Assembly: GCF_019565505.1 (NCBI RefSeq)
Contig: NZ_CP067378.1
Coordinates: forward strand, 372,001 to 436,000
Reading direction: 5' to 3'
Source: Flavobacterium davisii
GTDB taxonomy: Bacteria; Bacteroidota; Bacteroidia; Flavobacteriales; Flavobacteriaceae
DNA: 64,000 nt
Within the stretch, counting starts at the first letter, position 1. The number at the start of each line of letters is the position of its first letter. A program made the translations under genes and the position numbers. The notes below the pieces were generated by a model, which was not told the origin of the DNA, ran no database searches, and saw only the letters and a program-made list of their open reading frames with translations. Of this stretch, positions 29,490 through 40,187 are shown one piece after another.

Positions 29490-31261
29490 TTATAAATCAA
29501 ACTTGTAGCTTGCCCCTCCTATTATTTGTGTACCTTGTACAGGATAGTTTAACCATCTTTGATAATTTTGATTGGCTAAATTATTAGCTTTTACAAAAAA
29601 TGTCCAACGATCGTTGTATTTATAACCTAGATGCGCATTAATATCAAAATAAGCCTCTACATTTTGTACAGAATCTGGATAAGTAAAACCTGTATAATTT
29701 TTAAATTGATCTTTTCGTTCACCTACATAAAATAATTGTGTTCCTGCATAAAATTTTTGTCCTATAGTAAAATCTGCTAAAAAGCCTATTTTAACAACAG
29801 GTAAATTCCATGCCTCTAATTGATTTGTTGTTTGATATGAATTAAAGGTTGCATGAATACCTAATGCTATATCTTTATTAACATCTGCTTTTAATTCTCC
29901 GAAGAAACTAAAATTCTTAATATCATCGTATATAACATTAAATGAGTTTCCGTAACTATAATTTTCTGTAGGGTTAGATAAATAGGGATTACTTACAAAG
30001 AGCGCTTTATTTTTTACTGATTCATACATTGATTTTAGATGATAAGAAACCGTATTGGCTAATTTACCATTTAAACCTATAAATAAGGCATATTGACGAT
30101 CACTTGGTTTAGCGTCTAATGTAGGAGAAAAGAATTTATTTTGAGTCACAAAATTTTGATATGTTTGCTGCTCTAAACCTCCTTCTACTCCTGTTGTTAG
30201 TACCATTAAGTCATTAACTACTTTATAGGATGCGTAGATTTTAGGATAAATATAAAAGCTTGATTGAGTTCCTTGATCTATTCCTGAATAAATATTTTTT
30301 AATCTAGCTTGATAGGTTAATTCAGCACCAAAATCTATAGATACATCATCTTTTTAAAAGTAATACTGGGATGTGTACTAAAAATGAGAGAGGATTGTTG
30401 TATCGATATGTCTTTTCCTTGATTGCTTACATTTATTTGAAAACTTTTATCAAAAGAAGTGTTAACGTAGTCTAAATTGAAATTAAGTTTTAAATTCGTT
30501 TGATTTACATCAAAATTAAATCGGGGATTTAATATAAAACGATTTTCACTTGAATTATAATCATCTGAAAATCCGATATAACGAATATTCATTTTGTTTA
30601 AAAAACTTTTAGCTACTATTAATTCAGCATCTGCTTTTAGTGTATTGTAAATATGTTGAGGCTTTATAGAATTAACATTTTTAAAATTGAAGTTGGGATT
30701 TTTTAATGGTAAACCATACCAATTGTATCCTTCTCTTCCATAAGAGGCATCAACTTTTAGTATATTTTGATTAAATGTGTAGTCATAGAATCCTCCTAGT
30801 AATAAATCTTCATATCCATTATTGAGTGATGTTCCTGATATGCCTCCTCCTGAACCTAGATATTGAGCAGTACCTCCTATATTTTGAGTATCATCTATAC
30901 TATGGGAGATAAAAAGTTCTGAATAAAGTGTATTATAATTACCATAGGCGGCTGATATATAATTAGGCTTTATTTTTTTCTTGTTTGGCTTTTTCTATCA
31001 GAGCTGCTTTTCCTTTGGAAGGTACAAAGATGGATGCAACAGGAAATGAAAAAATTTGATATTTTACTATTTCTTTTTGAGTAGATTCTTTTTCTATAAC
31101 AGGTGGATTTTCTTTTATTTTAAAAGCATCGGAAATTGCAGGTGTATAAGGTTTTACTACGTTTACAACTTCAGTTCCTATGGTGTCCTCTTTTTTTGAG
31201 CTGATCCATTCTGAAAGAAAATCATTAAAAAGATTATGGTATATATATTAATTCTATTCAT
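29490..31261 (-). CDS. Outer-membrane beta-barrel protein, TonB-dependent-receptor-like (three indels)
   Basis: About 590-aa exported protein. The signal peptide (MNRINIYTIIFLMIFFQNGS) is followed by TEVVNVVKPYTPAISDAFKI and then strands of a beta-barrel to a C-terminal GGASYKFDL. It is annotated in relatives as a TonB-dependent receptor although I cannot see a plug domain. The frame breaks at about 31190 (A-run short), 30975 (A-run long) and 30355 (A-run short); all are homopolymers and correction gives one continuous protein. It lies just downstream of the 1011-aa TPR gene on the same strand, a pairing that suggests a joint envelope function. Confidence 0.7.
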
Positions 31262-31447
31262 TTTTTTCTTATTTAAAATAAACTATTTTTTATCTATAAA
31301 GGAAACCATAATACGGGGCTTTCCTTTTAATCAAAATAGTTTCATATTCATTAAAAACTCGTTCTGTTTGGGAGTGGTAAACTAAATGTTGATGCTTTGC
31401 TTTTAGAACAGCTTTATTTCCAATTTGGAACTATATTTTTTTAAATA

Positions 31448-34400
31448 TTATCCTTTTATGGAGGAATTTGTTTTAGCTTCTTCTGCCTTTATTTTATTCA
31501 ACTCTTCTTGAGCTTCTGTAAGTACATCTTGAAAATTCTTAAAATTTTTAATTACGCTTTCTAAAATATAACTTGCCTGATAACTATCTTTCAGTCCGTA
31601 AAAATTTTTCGCCATAATTATTAAACTTTTGGCTCCATAATATTTGTATCCGGAATATTCTTTTGCTATTTTTTGCACAATAGCATTGGAAAGTTCAAAC
31701 TTTCCTTCCTTATTTTTAAAGAAGGAATCATAATACAGTGCCTCGGCCATTAATTCTCCTTTAGCATTTTTTTGAACATTTAAATAAGCTTCTTTTGTTT
31801 TATTTTCATCTCCTAATTCTCTAGCTGCACGCGCAATAATAATTTGAGCATCTGTTTTAAGCTTATTATCTGTTTTGGGATTTAATAATACTTTTTCAGC
31901 ATATACAACGGCATTATTATATTCTTTTTTTTCATAATAAATTTTCATTAGGTTCGCTTGTGCATACATTTTATTTTGTGGAAAATCCGATTCATTTTCT
32001 AAACGTATTAGGTATACAATGGATTGTTCTGTATTATTTTGTTTTTTTAAAAATAATTCTGATAAACGAGTAAGGGCTTGTTCTGTATATTCATTTCTTG
32101 ATTTGGAAACTAAGTACTCGTAATTAGAAAGAGAAAGATCTATTGCACCTTTTTGGTAATATAGTTCTGCTAAATAAAAGTATGCTTTTAATATTTGTTT
32201 CCCATTTGGAAAAGTATTAATATAACTTTTTAAATTAAGTAAAGCTTGTTCTTTATTTTCTTGTGCGTATTGCTTTTCTACTGCTTCCCAAGCATCATGA
32301 TCTAATTCTGTATCATTTACTTCTACAAACTCAAGGGTTTTAATCCAATTTGCATATTCTTGTACTTGTCCTTTATCTATATAAAGAAGTCTAGCTGTTC
32401 GAACTGATTCATTGGCTTCTTCGGTTCCTGGATATTCTTGTGCTACTTTTTTAAATTTTAACAAGGCCAAATCGTCTTTGTCTTCATTATAAAATATAAG
32501 TCCTTGACGTAAAATGGCTTTTGCGGTATAGCGCCCCTTGTTATACTCGGAAATTAACTGGTCGTACATTTTTATAGCAGCTGTAGACTGTCCTATTGTT
32601 GTGTAAGTATTCGCTAACTCATAAAAAGCATCGTCACGATATTCTGATTCTGAAAATTTTTTGATGAAATTATTTAGTTCTCTAATTTTTTGATCATTTT
32701 TTCCTGCAAACCCATACGAAATAGCTTTTTGAAAACTAGCATAATCTGTATCTATTCCTTTTAAAGCGATGGCTTTATCATAGGATTCAATAGCTAAATT
32801 GTATTTAGAAGTTACGAAATAACAATCTGCTAATCGCAAATAAGCATCTATTAATCGTGTTTTATCTTCTTTAGAATTTTCTGTATGTTTTTGAAAAAAT
32901 CTTGAGGCTTGCTCGTATTCTTTTAATTTAAAATAGGTATAGGCTATGTTATAATTTATATTTTCATTTTCGGTTGTTGTTTTGGATTCTACAAAACCTA
33001 AAAATTGTTTATAACTTAACAACGCATTTGAAAAATCATTTTTTATAAACTCTGTTTCTCCTTTCCAAAAGGTGGCGCGAGCTGTAAAAACAAGATTTTT
33101 TTGTTCATTTATAGATTTTTTAAATAGATTCAGTGCTTCATTATAGTTGCCATCAGCATACAATTCAAGTCCTCTATAAAAAGCTACTTTTTGGTAAACT
33201 ATTCGATTGGTTATTGATTTGTTTTTTTCAAGTAATTGTAACGCCTCTTTATAATTACGAGATGTTATAAAAGAATTAATCAATAAATTTTCTATTTCGT
33301 TTTTATGGGATGTATTGGGATATTTTGTTAAGAAACCTGTTAGGATTTCTGGAGTTGTTTGATACGAATTCCCTATATCATAACTCAATTTTGCATAATT
33401 TAAATAAGCATCTTCTTGAATTTTTTTATCAAAAATCATTTCAGAAGCGTTTTTAAAAGCATTTAATGCTTGTTGTTTTTTATCTGTTTTTAAATAGCTT
33501 TCTCCTAAATGGTAATACGCATTCTGGGCTACTAAATCGTTTCCTTCAACAATCCTATTAAAATATGCTATGGCTGTTTCATAATCTTTCTTTTGATAAA
33601 AAGCATATCCTAACTGATAAAAATCTGTATTATTCCATTTGCCTTCTCTACCTTGATATGCTTTTAAATAAGGAATACTTTTATCATATTCTTTTAAGTT
33701 AAAATAACTTTCACCAATAATTTTGCTTAGTTCTGATTTTTCTTCTATGCTTGAATGAGCCATTGCTTTTAAGCCTAAATCAATAGATTTTTGAAAGGCT
33801 CCTGATTTAAACGCCATATCAGCCTGAAAGTAAGAAAGCTTTTCTTTATATTTATCTTCTTTATCTACTTGATCAAAATATTTATTTGCTTCTTCATACT
33901 GATTCCCTTGATAAGCCAAAAAACCTAAATAATATTTGGCTTTTGAGCCGTATTCATGGGAGTATACAACACGATTAAAATAATATTTGGCTGATTTTTG
34001 ATCATGAGTTGTAAAAAATGTGTAACCACGATAAAAATAGTATTTTTCAAGTTCATCACGAGTTAATGCTGATTCATCTACTTTTTCAAAATATTCTAAG
34101 GCATACGCATATCTTCCGCTTTCAAAAAAATAAGTTGCTAATTCCGTATAAGCAGAATTCATTTTGGTACTAATAGGATATTCTTTTATAAACTGTAGCA
34201 TTTTTTGATCCGCATTTTCTTGTTTCAATCGTAAAGAAGCTAATGCACTGTAAAAGGCGCAATCCGATGCTATTTCAAACTCAGCTGTCTTTTGTACTTT
34301 ATCAAAAATCAACTGCGCAGCTAAATAGTGTTTACTTTTTAAAAGATGAATCCCCTTTTGGTAGGAACTAAGAGGATTTGTATAAATTTCAGATTGTTGA

Positions 34401-34483
34401 CAAAAAATGGATGAATTGACCCAAAAAAAAATGGAACATATAAGAAAAGGTAATTGACGCATAGAATATCTTTTGTAATTCAA
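31448..34483 (-). CDS. Large periplasmic tetratricopeptide-repeat protein
   Basis: 1011-aa exported protein with an N-terminal signal sequence (LPFLICSIFFWVNSSIFCQ) and more than 20 TPR-like helix pairs across its length, e.g. YALEYFEKVDES, SAKYYFNRVVYSHEYGSKAKY, EEANKYFDQV, TAIAYFNRIVEGN and SAAIKMYDQLISEYNKG. Several repeats have the longer spacing of YbgF/BamD-type TPRs. It probably scaffolds an envelope complex; no catalytic domain is visible. The neighbouring beta-barrel gene starts 187 bp downstream on the same strand and may be its partner. Confidence 0.88.
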   Translation of the reverse strand: MNYKRYSMRQLPFLICSIFFWVNSSIFCQQSEIYTNPLSSYQKGIHLLKSKHYLAAQLIFDKVQKTAEFEIASDCAFYSALASLRLKQENADQKMLQFIKEYPISTKMNSAYTELATYFFESGRYAYALEYFEKVDESALTRDELEKYYFYRGYTFFTTHDQKSAKYYFNRVVYSHEYGSKAKYYLGFLAYQGNQYEEANKYFDQVDKEDKYKEKLSYFQADMAFKSGAFQKSIDLGLKAMAHSSIEEKSELSKIIGESYFNLKEYDKSIPYLKAYQGREGKWNNTDFYQLGYAFYQKKDYETAIAYFNRIVEGNDLVAQNAYYHLGESYLKTDKKQQALNAFKNASEMIFDKKIQEDAYLNYAKLSYDIGNSYQTTPEILTGFLTKYPNTSHKNEIENLLINSFITSRNYKEALQLLEKNKSITNRIVYQKVAFYRGLELYADGNYNEALNLFKKSINEQKNLVFTARATFWKGETEFIKNDFSNALLSYKQFLGFVESKTTTENENINYNIAYTYFKLKEYEQASRFFQKHTENSKEDKTRLIDAYLRLADCYFVTSKYNLAIESYDKAIALKGIDTDYASFQKAISYGFAGKNDQKIRELNNFIKKFSESEYRDDAFYELANTYTTIGQSTAAIKMYDQLISEYNKGRYTAKAILRQGLIFYNEDKDDLALLKFKKVAQEYPGTEEANESVRTARLLYIDKGQVQEYANWIKTLEFVEVNDTELDHDAWEAVEKQYAQENKEQALLNLKSYINTFPNGKQILKAYFYLAELYYQKGAIDLSLSNYEYLVSKSRNEYTEQALTRLSELFLKKQNNTEQSIVYLIRLENESDFPQNKMYAQANLMKIYYEKKEYNNAVVYAEKVLLNPKTDNKLKTDAQIIIARAARELGDENKTKEAYLNVQKNAKGELMAEALYYDSFFKNKEGKFELSNAIVQKIAKEYSGYKYYGAKSLIIMAKNFYGLKDSYQASYILESVIKNFKNFQDVLTEAQEELNKIKAEEAKTNSSIKG

Positions 34484-34584
34484 ATGTAGTACTTTCTGTT
34501 AAATATAATTTAAACGTATAGGTTATAAGTTTATTATTTAAAATAGCAGTTCTTTAAAATAAGTAATTCTCTCTATCTCATTTT

Positions 34585-34771
34585 AACCTAAATTCCGCAT
34601 TAGCTTCGAACGAAGCCAATTTATTCCATTTTATTTTTGTTCCAAATCAAGCACGTACTCCGTTTTCATGATTAAAACAATTCCTTATTTCTTCTTCTAA
34701 AATTTTCCGTGAGCACTTGAATTTATTGAAAGTTTTTGTTTAAAAGCGAAGTCTAATACGGAATCTGGGTT
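34585..34771 (+). repeat. Family 1 inverted-repeat element, moderately diverged copy
   Basis: Starts AACCTAAATTCCGCATTAGC and ends GTCTAATACGGAATCTGGGT. It keeps AGCACGTACTC, TTTTCCGTGAGCACTTGAA and the central TATTTCTTCTTCTAAAA. The following 400 bp up to the metalloprotease gene are extremely AT-rich and hold no gene. Confidence 0.8.
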
Positions 34772-35179
34772 TGACGAAACAACAAACAAATCCATTCAAG
34801 TTCGGTTTATAAAATTACAGCTAACTCGTCTTTTATATTGATTGAATATTTATAATAAATTATTCTTTAAACCAAGTAAAAACAATAACTAAAAAGCAAC
34901 TTAGCATCATACGACCTACTTTTTTAACTTCTAAAGACACTATCTAAAATTTTTAAACAACCTTAACAAAAACATCTAATTAGATATTATTTCTATTTAA
35001 AAAAACAAAAAAATATAATTACAATATTAAAATCAAAATAATAAAAAAATTAAACTAAATTCATTTTTTAATCAAAAAAATAAAATAAAATAAATATTTA
35101 TTTGCTTTTTAAAAAAATATATATAATTTAGCAACCAATTAAAAACTTATTATTAATCAAACCAAACAAAAAACAAATT

Positions 35180-36133
35180 ATGAAAAAATTATTATTATCA
35201 GCTTCTGCTGCTTTAATGATGTTTTCTTGTCAAAAAGAAGACAATGCTACAAACAATACAGTTGACGCTACTGCTCATAGAGGGTGTGCTTCTCACGAAG
35301 TTTTAGAAAGACAAATGCAAGAAGATCCTGCATTGGCATCTAGAATGAATGCTATTGAAAAACAAACTACTGAAATTATCAAATCAGGAAGGTTAGTAAA
35401 TGGCGTAATTGAAATTCCTGTTGTTTTTAATGTATTATACAGAACAACAGCTGAAAACACCTCATTAGCACAATTACAATCTCAAATTGATGTTTTAAAC
35501 AAAGATTTTTCAGCAACCAATACAGATTATAACACAGCTAATAATCCTTATGCAAATGTAAGAAGTGGTAATTTAGGAATTCGTTTCGTACTTGACCAAG
35601 TAATAAGAAAATCAACTACTAAAACATCTTGGGGAACAGCTGATGCTATGAAAAAATCAACTCAAGGAGGTATTAACCCTACTTCTCCTACAACCAAATT
35701 AAACATTTGGGTATGTACAATTGGAGGAGGTATCTTAGGATACGCTCAATTCCCCGGCGGTTCTTCAGCTACTGATGGTGTGGTTTTAGATTCTAAATAC
35801 ACGGGTAACACAGGAACAGCTACTTATCCATTTAACTTAGGACGTACAGCTACTCACGAAGTAGGACACTGGATTAATTTACGTCATATTTGGGGAGATG
35901 CTACTTGCGGATCTGACTTAGTATCTGACACTCCTGTTCACGATTCTCCAAACTCAGGTGTTCCTGCAGTAGGTCATAAATCAACTTGTACAGGTACTCC
36001 TCTTGAAATGTACATGAATTACATGGATTATACAGATGACAGAGGAATGTATATGTTCTCTTTAGGACAAAAATCAAGAGCTTTAGCTGTATTTGCTTCA
36101 GGAGGTGCAAGAAACTCTTTTGCTCAACCATAA
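35180..36133 (+). CDS. Zinc metalloprotease, M43 (cytophagalysin/pappalysin) family, copy 1
   Basis: 317-aa secreted protease. The lipoprotein-type signal MKKLLLSASAALMMFSC places Cys17 as the probable lipidation site, followed by QKED. A propeptide region (about 25-80) has HRGCASHEVLERQMQED. The catalytic domain has TATHEVGHWINLRHIWGD (HExxHxxGxxH-type zinc site), then DTPVHDSP and the met-turn segment MYMNYMDYTDD. It lacks the T9SS sorting domain seen in longer M43 proteins. A paralogue of equal length is at 62413-63366. It ends in a strong stem-loop terminator, and the long AT-rich leader suggests its own promoter. Confidence 0.95.
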   Translation: MKKLLLSASAALMMFSCQKEDNATNNTVDATAHRGCASHEVLERQMQEDPALASRMNAIEKQTTEIIKSGRLVNGVIEIPVVFNVLYRTTAENTSLAQLQSQIDVLNKDFSATNTDYNTANNPYANVRSGNLGIRFVLDQVIRKSTTKTSWGTADAMKKSTQGGINPTSPTTKLNIWVCTIGGGILGYAQFPGGSSATDGVVLDSKYTGNTGTATYPFNLGRTATHEVGHWINLRHIWGDATCGSDLVSDTPVHDSPNSGVPAVGHKSTCTGTPLEMYMNYMDYTDDRGMYMFSLGQKSRALAVFASGGARNSFAQP

Positions 36134-36156
36134 AAATAGCATTTTTGATACGATTA

Positions 36157-36188
36157 AAATCCTGAGAGTATTTCTCAGGATTTTTTTT
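36157..36188 (+). terminator. Rho-independent terminator of the first M43 gene
   Basis: Stem AAATCCTGAGA / TCTCAGGATTT with a short loop and a following T8 run. Confidence 0.85.
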
Positions 36189-36214
36189 ATATATTCGTCA
36201 CAAAAACGGAAAAT

Positions 36215-37301
36215 ATGGAAAGCAAAGCTATTGCAAACGGAATTATAAGAGCAGTCATTACGCTAATTTCTATAACCATTTTACTCTATTTTCTTTACAA
36301 AATAAAAACAGTCATTATTTATCTAATCATTTCGTTATTACTTTCTATGATTGGATCCCCCATCGTAGATTTTTAAAAAAAAGATTAAAATTTAAAAGTA
36401 TTTTAGCCGTATTAACAACCTTATTCCTTTTCGGAATTGTCATATTAGGTTTCTTCCTAATGTTCATTCCTCTAATAAATAGTCAAGCCACCCATATTTC
36501 ATTACTTGACAGTAAAGCATTATCTATACAAATAGAACACTTAATTACTCAATTAGAATCCTTTTTAAACACAAATGGTTTTAAAGCTGATCAAATACTT
36601 AATAGAAGTAACTTAACAAAATACCTCAACTTTCATTTTCTTAGTGAATTTTTAAACTCTTTTATTAACGCTATTAGTAATTTTGGAATGGGAATTGCTT
36701 CTTGCTTTTTTATTACTTTTTTCTTTTTAAAAGACAGGGCTCTTTTTCTTCGATTATTCAAAAATATTTTACCCGATGAGCATGAAGAAAAAATAGTCAC
36801 TTCTATTCAAAAAATAGATTTTTTATTATTAAAATATTTTAGTGGTATATTACTACAACTTCTCATTGTATTTATACTTTATTTTATAGTATTATTCTTT
36901 TTAATGTAGAAAACTCCTTTATTATAGCTTTTATTTGTGCCGTTTTAAACATCATCCCTTATATAGGACCAATTATAGCCAGCTTTTTAGCTGTTACCCT
37001 AGCTCTATTAGGCAGTTTTAATGGAAGTATTAACGCCGAAATGCTTTATCATTCTTTCTATATTTTAATAGGTTTTTTTATTGTTCAATTTATTGACAAT
37101 AATTTTAGTCAACCTATTATTTTTTCAAACAGTACAAACTCCCATCCTTTAGAAATATTTTTGATCATCTTAATTTTTGGATTTTTATTCGGAATTACGG
37201 GAATGATCATTGCTGTTCCTTCTTACACCATACTTAAAGTAATTGGAAAAGAGTTTTTTCCTGACAACAAATTCATCTATACCCTTACAAAAAATTTATA
37301 A
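36215..37301 (+). CDS. AI-2E family transporter (PerM-like, two indels)
   Basis: About 362-aa multi-pass membrane protein starting MESKAIANGIIRAVITLIS. Typical family segments are LFLFGIVILGFFLMFIPLI, ISNFGMGIASCFFITFFFLKD, NIIPYIGPIIASFLAVTLAL and IFGFLFGITGMIIAVPSYTI. The frame is lost at about 36373 (T-run one short) and 36904 (T/A-run one short); correction restores one protein. The family includes proposed quorum-signal exporters and sodium/proton antiporters, so the substrate is not predictable. Its stop codon overlaps the start of the downstream methyltransferase (TAATG), so the two are translationally coupled. Confidence 0.87.
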
Positions 37302-38482
37302 TGATTTTTGAACCATTATTAGCTCCTAAAGTACAAGAATTCATAGAGGATTCAATAGCGCTCAACTTTACGAAAGTAGCATTGATGAAAAATCCTTTTC
37401 CTGAAATACCTTGGAATGAAATTTTAAATCAAATTGCTTCTAAAGCAAAAGCAAAAGAAAAACTACCTAGTTGGTACAATCAAAAAAATATTATTTTCCC
37501 AAGCAAATTATCAGTTGAACAAACTTCATCAGAAGCTACAGCTCATTATAAATCTTCGCTTATTAGTGGCAAAAATTTGATTGATTTAACAGGCGGTTTT
37601 GGTGTAGATGATTATTATTTTTCTAAAAATTTTGATCATTTAATTCATTGTGAAATCAAAACCTTTTTACACGAAATCACAAAACACAATTTTAATCTCC
37701 TTAAAATCAATAATATTGAATGTCATCTTGGAGATAGCCATGAAACTTTAAAAAAATTAAATCAATCTTTTGACTGGATTTATATTGATCCTTCTAGAAG
37801 AAATGACACTAAAGGGAAAGTTTTTTTATTAAAAGATTGCCTCCCTAATGTTCCTGATTTTTTAGCATTTTATTTTCAATTTACAGAGCGTATTCTAATT
37901 AAGACAGCTCCTATATTAGACATATCAGCTGGTCTGAACGAATTAAAAAATGTAAAAGAAGTTCATATTGTAGCCTTACAAAATGAGGTAAAAGAACTCC
38001 TTTGGATTATTGAAAAAAATTATAATGATACTATTTTAATAAAAGCTGTTAATATTACGAAAGAAGAAAATGAAGTTATAGAATTTACATGGGGAAAAGA
38101 AAATTTTAATTGTAATTACTCAAAGCCTTTATTTTTTTTATATGAACCTAATAATGCTATTATGAAATCAGGAGCTTTTGACTATATCTGTCATTTATTT
38201 CCTGTTAAAAAGCTACATCCTTTTTCACATTTATATACGAATACTGAACTTATTTATTTTCCTGGCAGGAAATTTAAAATAATTGAAACCATTTCGTATA
38301 ACAAAATAGATATAAAGAAACATTTAGAAGGCAAAAAAGCAAATATTACGACTCGTAATTTTCCTGAAACTGTAGAAACAATTAGAAAAAAATGGAAAAT
38401 AAAAGAAGGAGGAAATTTGTATACCTTTTTTACAACGGATTTAGATAATAATAAGATTATTTTACTTTGCGAAAAAATTTAA
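37301..38482 (+). CDS. Class I SAM-dependent methyltransferase with THUMP-like C-terminal domain
   Basis: 393-aa protein. Motif I is in LIDLTGGFGVDDYYFS near residue 95, an acidic loop follows in LIHCEIKTFLHEI, and the motif IV region is FDWIYIDPSRR near residue 160. The C-terminal third is the THUMP-like domain found in this family, suggesting an RNA substrate, although none is established. The gene overlaps the AI-2E gene by one base. Its TAA stop is immediately fused to a family 1 repeat element: the last A of the stop is the first base of the element's terminal repeat. Confidence 0.85.
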   Translation: MIFEPLLAPKVQEFIEDSIALNFTKVALMKNPFPEIPWNEILNQIASKAKAKEKLPSWYNQKNIIFPSKLSVEQTSSEATAHYKSSLISGKNLIDLTGGFGVDDYYFSKNFDHLIHCEIKTFLHEITKHNFNLLKINNIECHLGDSHETLKKLNQSFDWIYIDPSRRNDTKGKVFLLKDCLPNVPDFLAFYFQFTERILIKTAPILDISAGLNELKNVKEVHIVALQNEVKELLWIIEKNYNDTILIKAVNITKEENEVIEFTWGKENFNCNYSKPLFFLYEPNNAIMKSGAFDYICHLFPVKKLHPFSHLYTNTELIYFPGRKFKIIETISYNKIDIKKHLEGKKANITTRNFPETVETIRKKWKIKEGGNLYTFFTTDLDNNKIILLCEKI

Positions 38483-38682
38483 CCCAGATTACGCATTAGA
38501 CCCGAGCGTAGCGAATAGACGAAGTAAATCTATTCCACTTTATTTTTTCTTCAAATTCAAGCACGTACTCAAATTTTAATCATCAAAATAGTTCACTATT
38601 TCTTCTTCTAAAATTTTCCGTGAGCACTTGAATTTATTGAAAAATTTTGTTTCACAACGAAGTCTAATGCGGAATCTGGGTT
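38482..38682 (+). repeat. Family 1 inverted-repeat element (MITE-like), intact copy
   Basis: 201 bp. The left end AACCCAGATTACGCATTAGA and the right end TCTAATGCGGAATCTGGGTT are imperfect inverted repeats. Subterminal inverted segments (TTCAAATTCAAGCACGTACT against GAGCACTTGAATTTATTGAA) and a central AATAG-TTCA-CTATT hairpin mean the whole element can fold back. Nearly identical to 46900-47100 and 63482-63682. No target duplication is obvious. Confidence 0.9.
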
Positions 38683-38916
38683 GAATCACAAAAGTCTTGT
38701 ATATTAGCGACAGATATTACTAATTCTATTAGTTTCACAAAGGAACTAATCGTTTTTTATGTATGAATTTTTGAAAAAACTGTATTTTATGATAATAACG
38801 TTGATTTTTATCATTTGATTTATAATGAAAAAGTTTTATAGAATTTAATTCCTTTTTAAAGTATCATTTAAAAATCTAAAGAAACACTCAAATTAAAACT
38901 TATTTCTCAAATGATT
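38683..38916. other. Convergent intergenic region, no gene seen
   Basis: AT-rich DNA between the repeat element and the 3' end of the dipeptidase gene. A TTGATTTTTATCAT motif near 38801 resembles an Fnr site but lies between two gene ends. Confidence 0.4.
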
Positions 38917-39549
38917 TTAATTGCATTGCCAATTAAAATTAGATAGTTGAAACTGACGGGCTCCTTCTAAACTATAATGCCACCACTCTGATTCTAATGA
39001 GTCAAAGTGATGTTTTTTCATTATTTCCTTTAACCATTTTCGATTTTCTAATACTTTTTGAGGTAAATTAGTATAAGTATGTGACGATTCTTTTCCAAAA
39101 TGATCAAAAGCAGTCCCCATATTTACATCATTTCCTTGTTTATCAATTAAGGTCAAATCTACCGCTCCTCCTCTATTATGGATAGATCCTCTTTCTGGAT
39201 TTGCCACGTAATTAGGGTTTGAAACAATTTGCCACATTTTTTTTTGTACACTCAAAGGTCGATAACAATCAAATAATTTTATTCGGTATCCTCTTTGGGC
39301 AAATTCTTTGTTAGCCTTTATTAATTGTTTTACTGTTTTATATCGCAAATAACAGGCATTACAATCATATACTTTCTTTTTAAAAAAATTATCATCCGTT
39401 GCATATTTGATATCTAAAACAAAATTCTTGGAGTACTCATTTATATTAACAAAAGTTGTATCATGCAAAATAGCTTTTTTTTCATTTTGGGAGAAATTGT
39501 TCATTGAAAAGAGAACCATTATTAAAACAAATATTTTTTTAATAACCAT
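38917..39549 (-). CDS. D-alanyl-D-alanine dipeptidase, M15 family (VanX-like)
   Basis: 210-aa exported zinc dipeptidase cleaving D-Ala-D-Ala. There is a signal peptide (IFVLIMVLFSMNNFSQN), then VLDIKYATDDNF, LFDCYRP near residue 95, the zinc ligands in GSIHNRGGAVDLTL (SxHxxGxAxD) near residue 125, and EWWHYSLEG with the catalytic Glu and third ligand near residue 187. All catalytic residues are present. In bacteria without van clusters such enzymes are thought to recycle or degrade cell-wall dipeptide; no vanA/vanH neighbours are present here. Confidence 0.93.
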   Translation of the reverse strand: MVIKKIFVLIMVLFSMNNFSQNEKKAILHDTTFVNINEYSKNFVLDIKYATDDNFFKKKVYDCNACYLRYKTVKQLIKANKEFAQRGYRIKLFDCYRPLSVQKKMWQIVSNPNYVANPERGSIHNRGGAVDLTLIDKQGNDVNMGTAFDHFGKESSHTYTNLPQKVLENRKWLKEIMKKHHFDSLESEWWHYSLEGARQFQLSNFNWQCN

Positions 39550-39594
39550 AAAATTTTAAAGATTGAGTTTGTTTATAATTAAAGAGATATAAAA

Positions 39595-39913
39595 TTACTT
39601 TTCTTCTTTTTTATCTTGGTAATATTCATAAATCCAAGTAATTGTAAAAGATGGGATAAAATCTAAACCTGGCGTTATTTCTTCAACAAATGTTAAAAAA
39701 CTTGCAATTTTACCTACTGTTCCTTTATAAAGTAAGATCATCATAAATGCAGCAAAAGGGGCCCAAACAAGATCCAAAAACTCTCCTATTCCGAGGAAAT
39801 AGATAACTGAAATAACCTACAAAATCCATAATGATACTCACCATTAGTTTTCCAATTGTTGCTTGCTTATTTCTTTTACTTTTTTGTATTAGTTGATCTT
39901 TTGTTAGATTCAC
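39595..39913 (-). CDS. Small membrane protein of unknown function (one indel)
   Basis: About 105 aa with two or three hydrophobic segments. It starts with GTG (VNLTKDQLIQKSKRNKQATI), continues through IMDFVGYFSYLFPGIGEFLD after correction, and ends EYYQDKKEEK. The break is at 39791-39796, where CCAGG on the plus strand is read as CCGAGG; removing one base restores the frame. I do not recognise a family with a known function. It stands alone between the dipeptidase and the IS110 element. Confidence 0.6.
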
Positions 39914-40039
39914 GACAATAATTATAAATGATTAATATTTTCTTTTGTTTTAACCCAGATTTCAAGAAAGTATTGTTCTTTGACAAATGAGAGCTAACTT
40001 GCACTTGCGAGCGAAGCCTATGTATAAAATGGTGAATTT

Positions 40040-40187
40040 ATCCCCTCCCAGATTTTGGCTGAAATGTAAAAAGGCTTCCATTTGGAAGCCCTTTGAGACA
40101 ATCAATGATGAAACACCATGTTATCTCGTATAGAATAATTTAAGCAAAGATATTACATTTCCTCGCATTTTAATAAAAAAATATTTT
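40040..40187 (+). ncRNA. Candidate bridge-RNA region of the IS110 element
   Basis: Non-coding left flank of the IS110 transposase gene, where IS110-group elements encode the bridge (seek) RNA that guides recombination. It contains a strong hairpin, GGCTTCC-ATTT-GGAAGCC (40073-40090), and further weak pairings. The element's exact left end and the guide loops could not be determined. Confidence 0.4.

Noticed and set aside
38801..38814. TTGATTTTTATCAT, an Fnr-like palindrome
   Set aside because: It lies between two convergent gene ends with no promoter nearby, and its half-site differs from the two cco operators.
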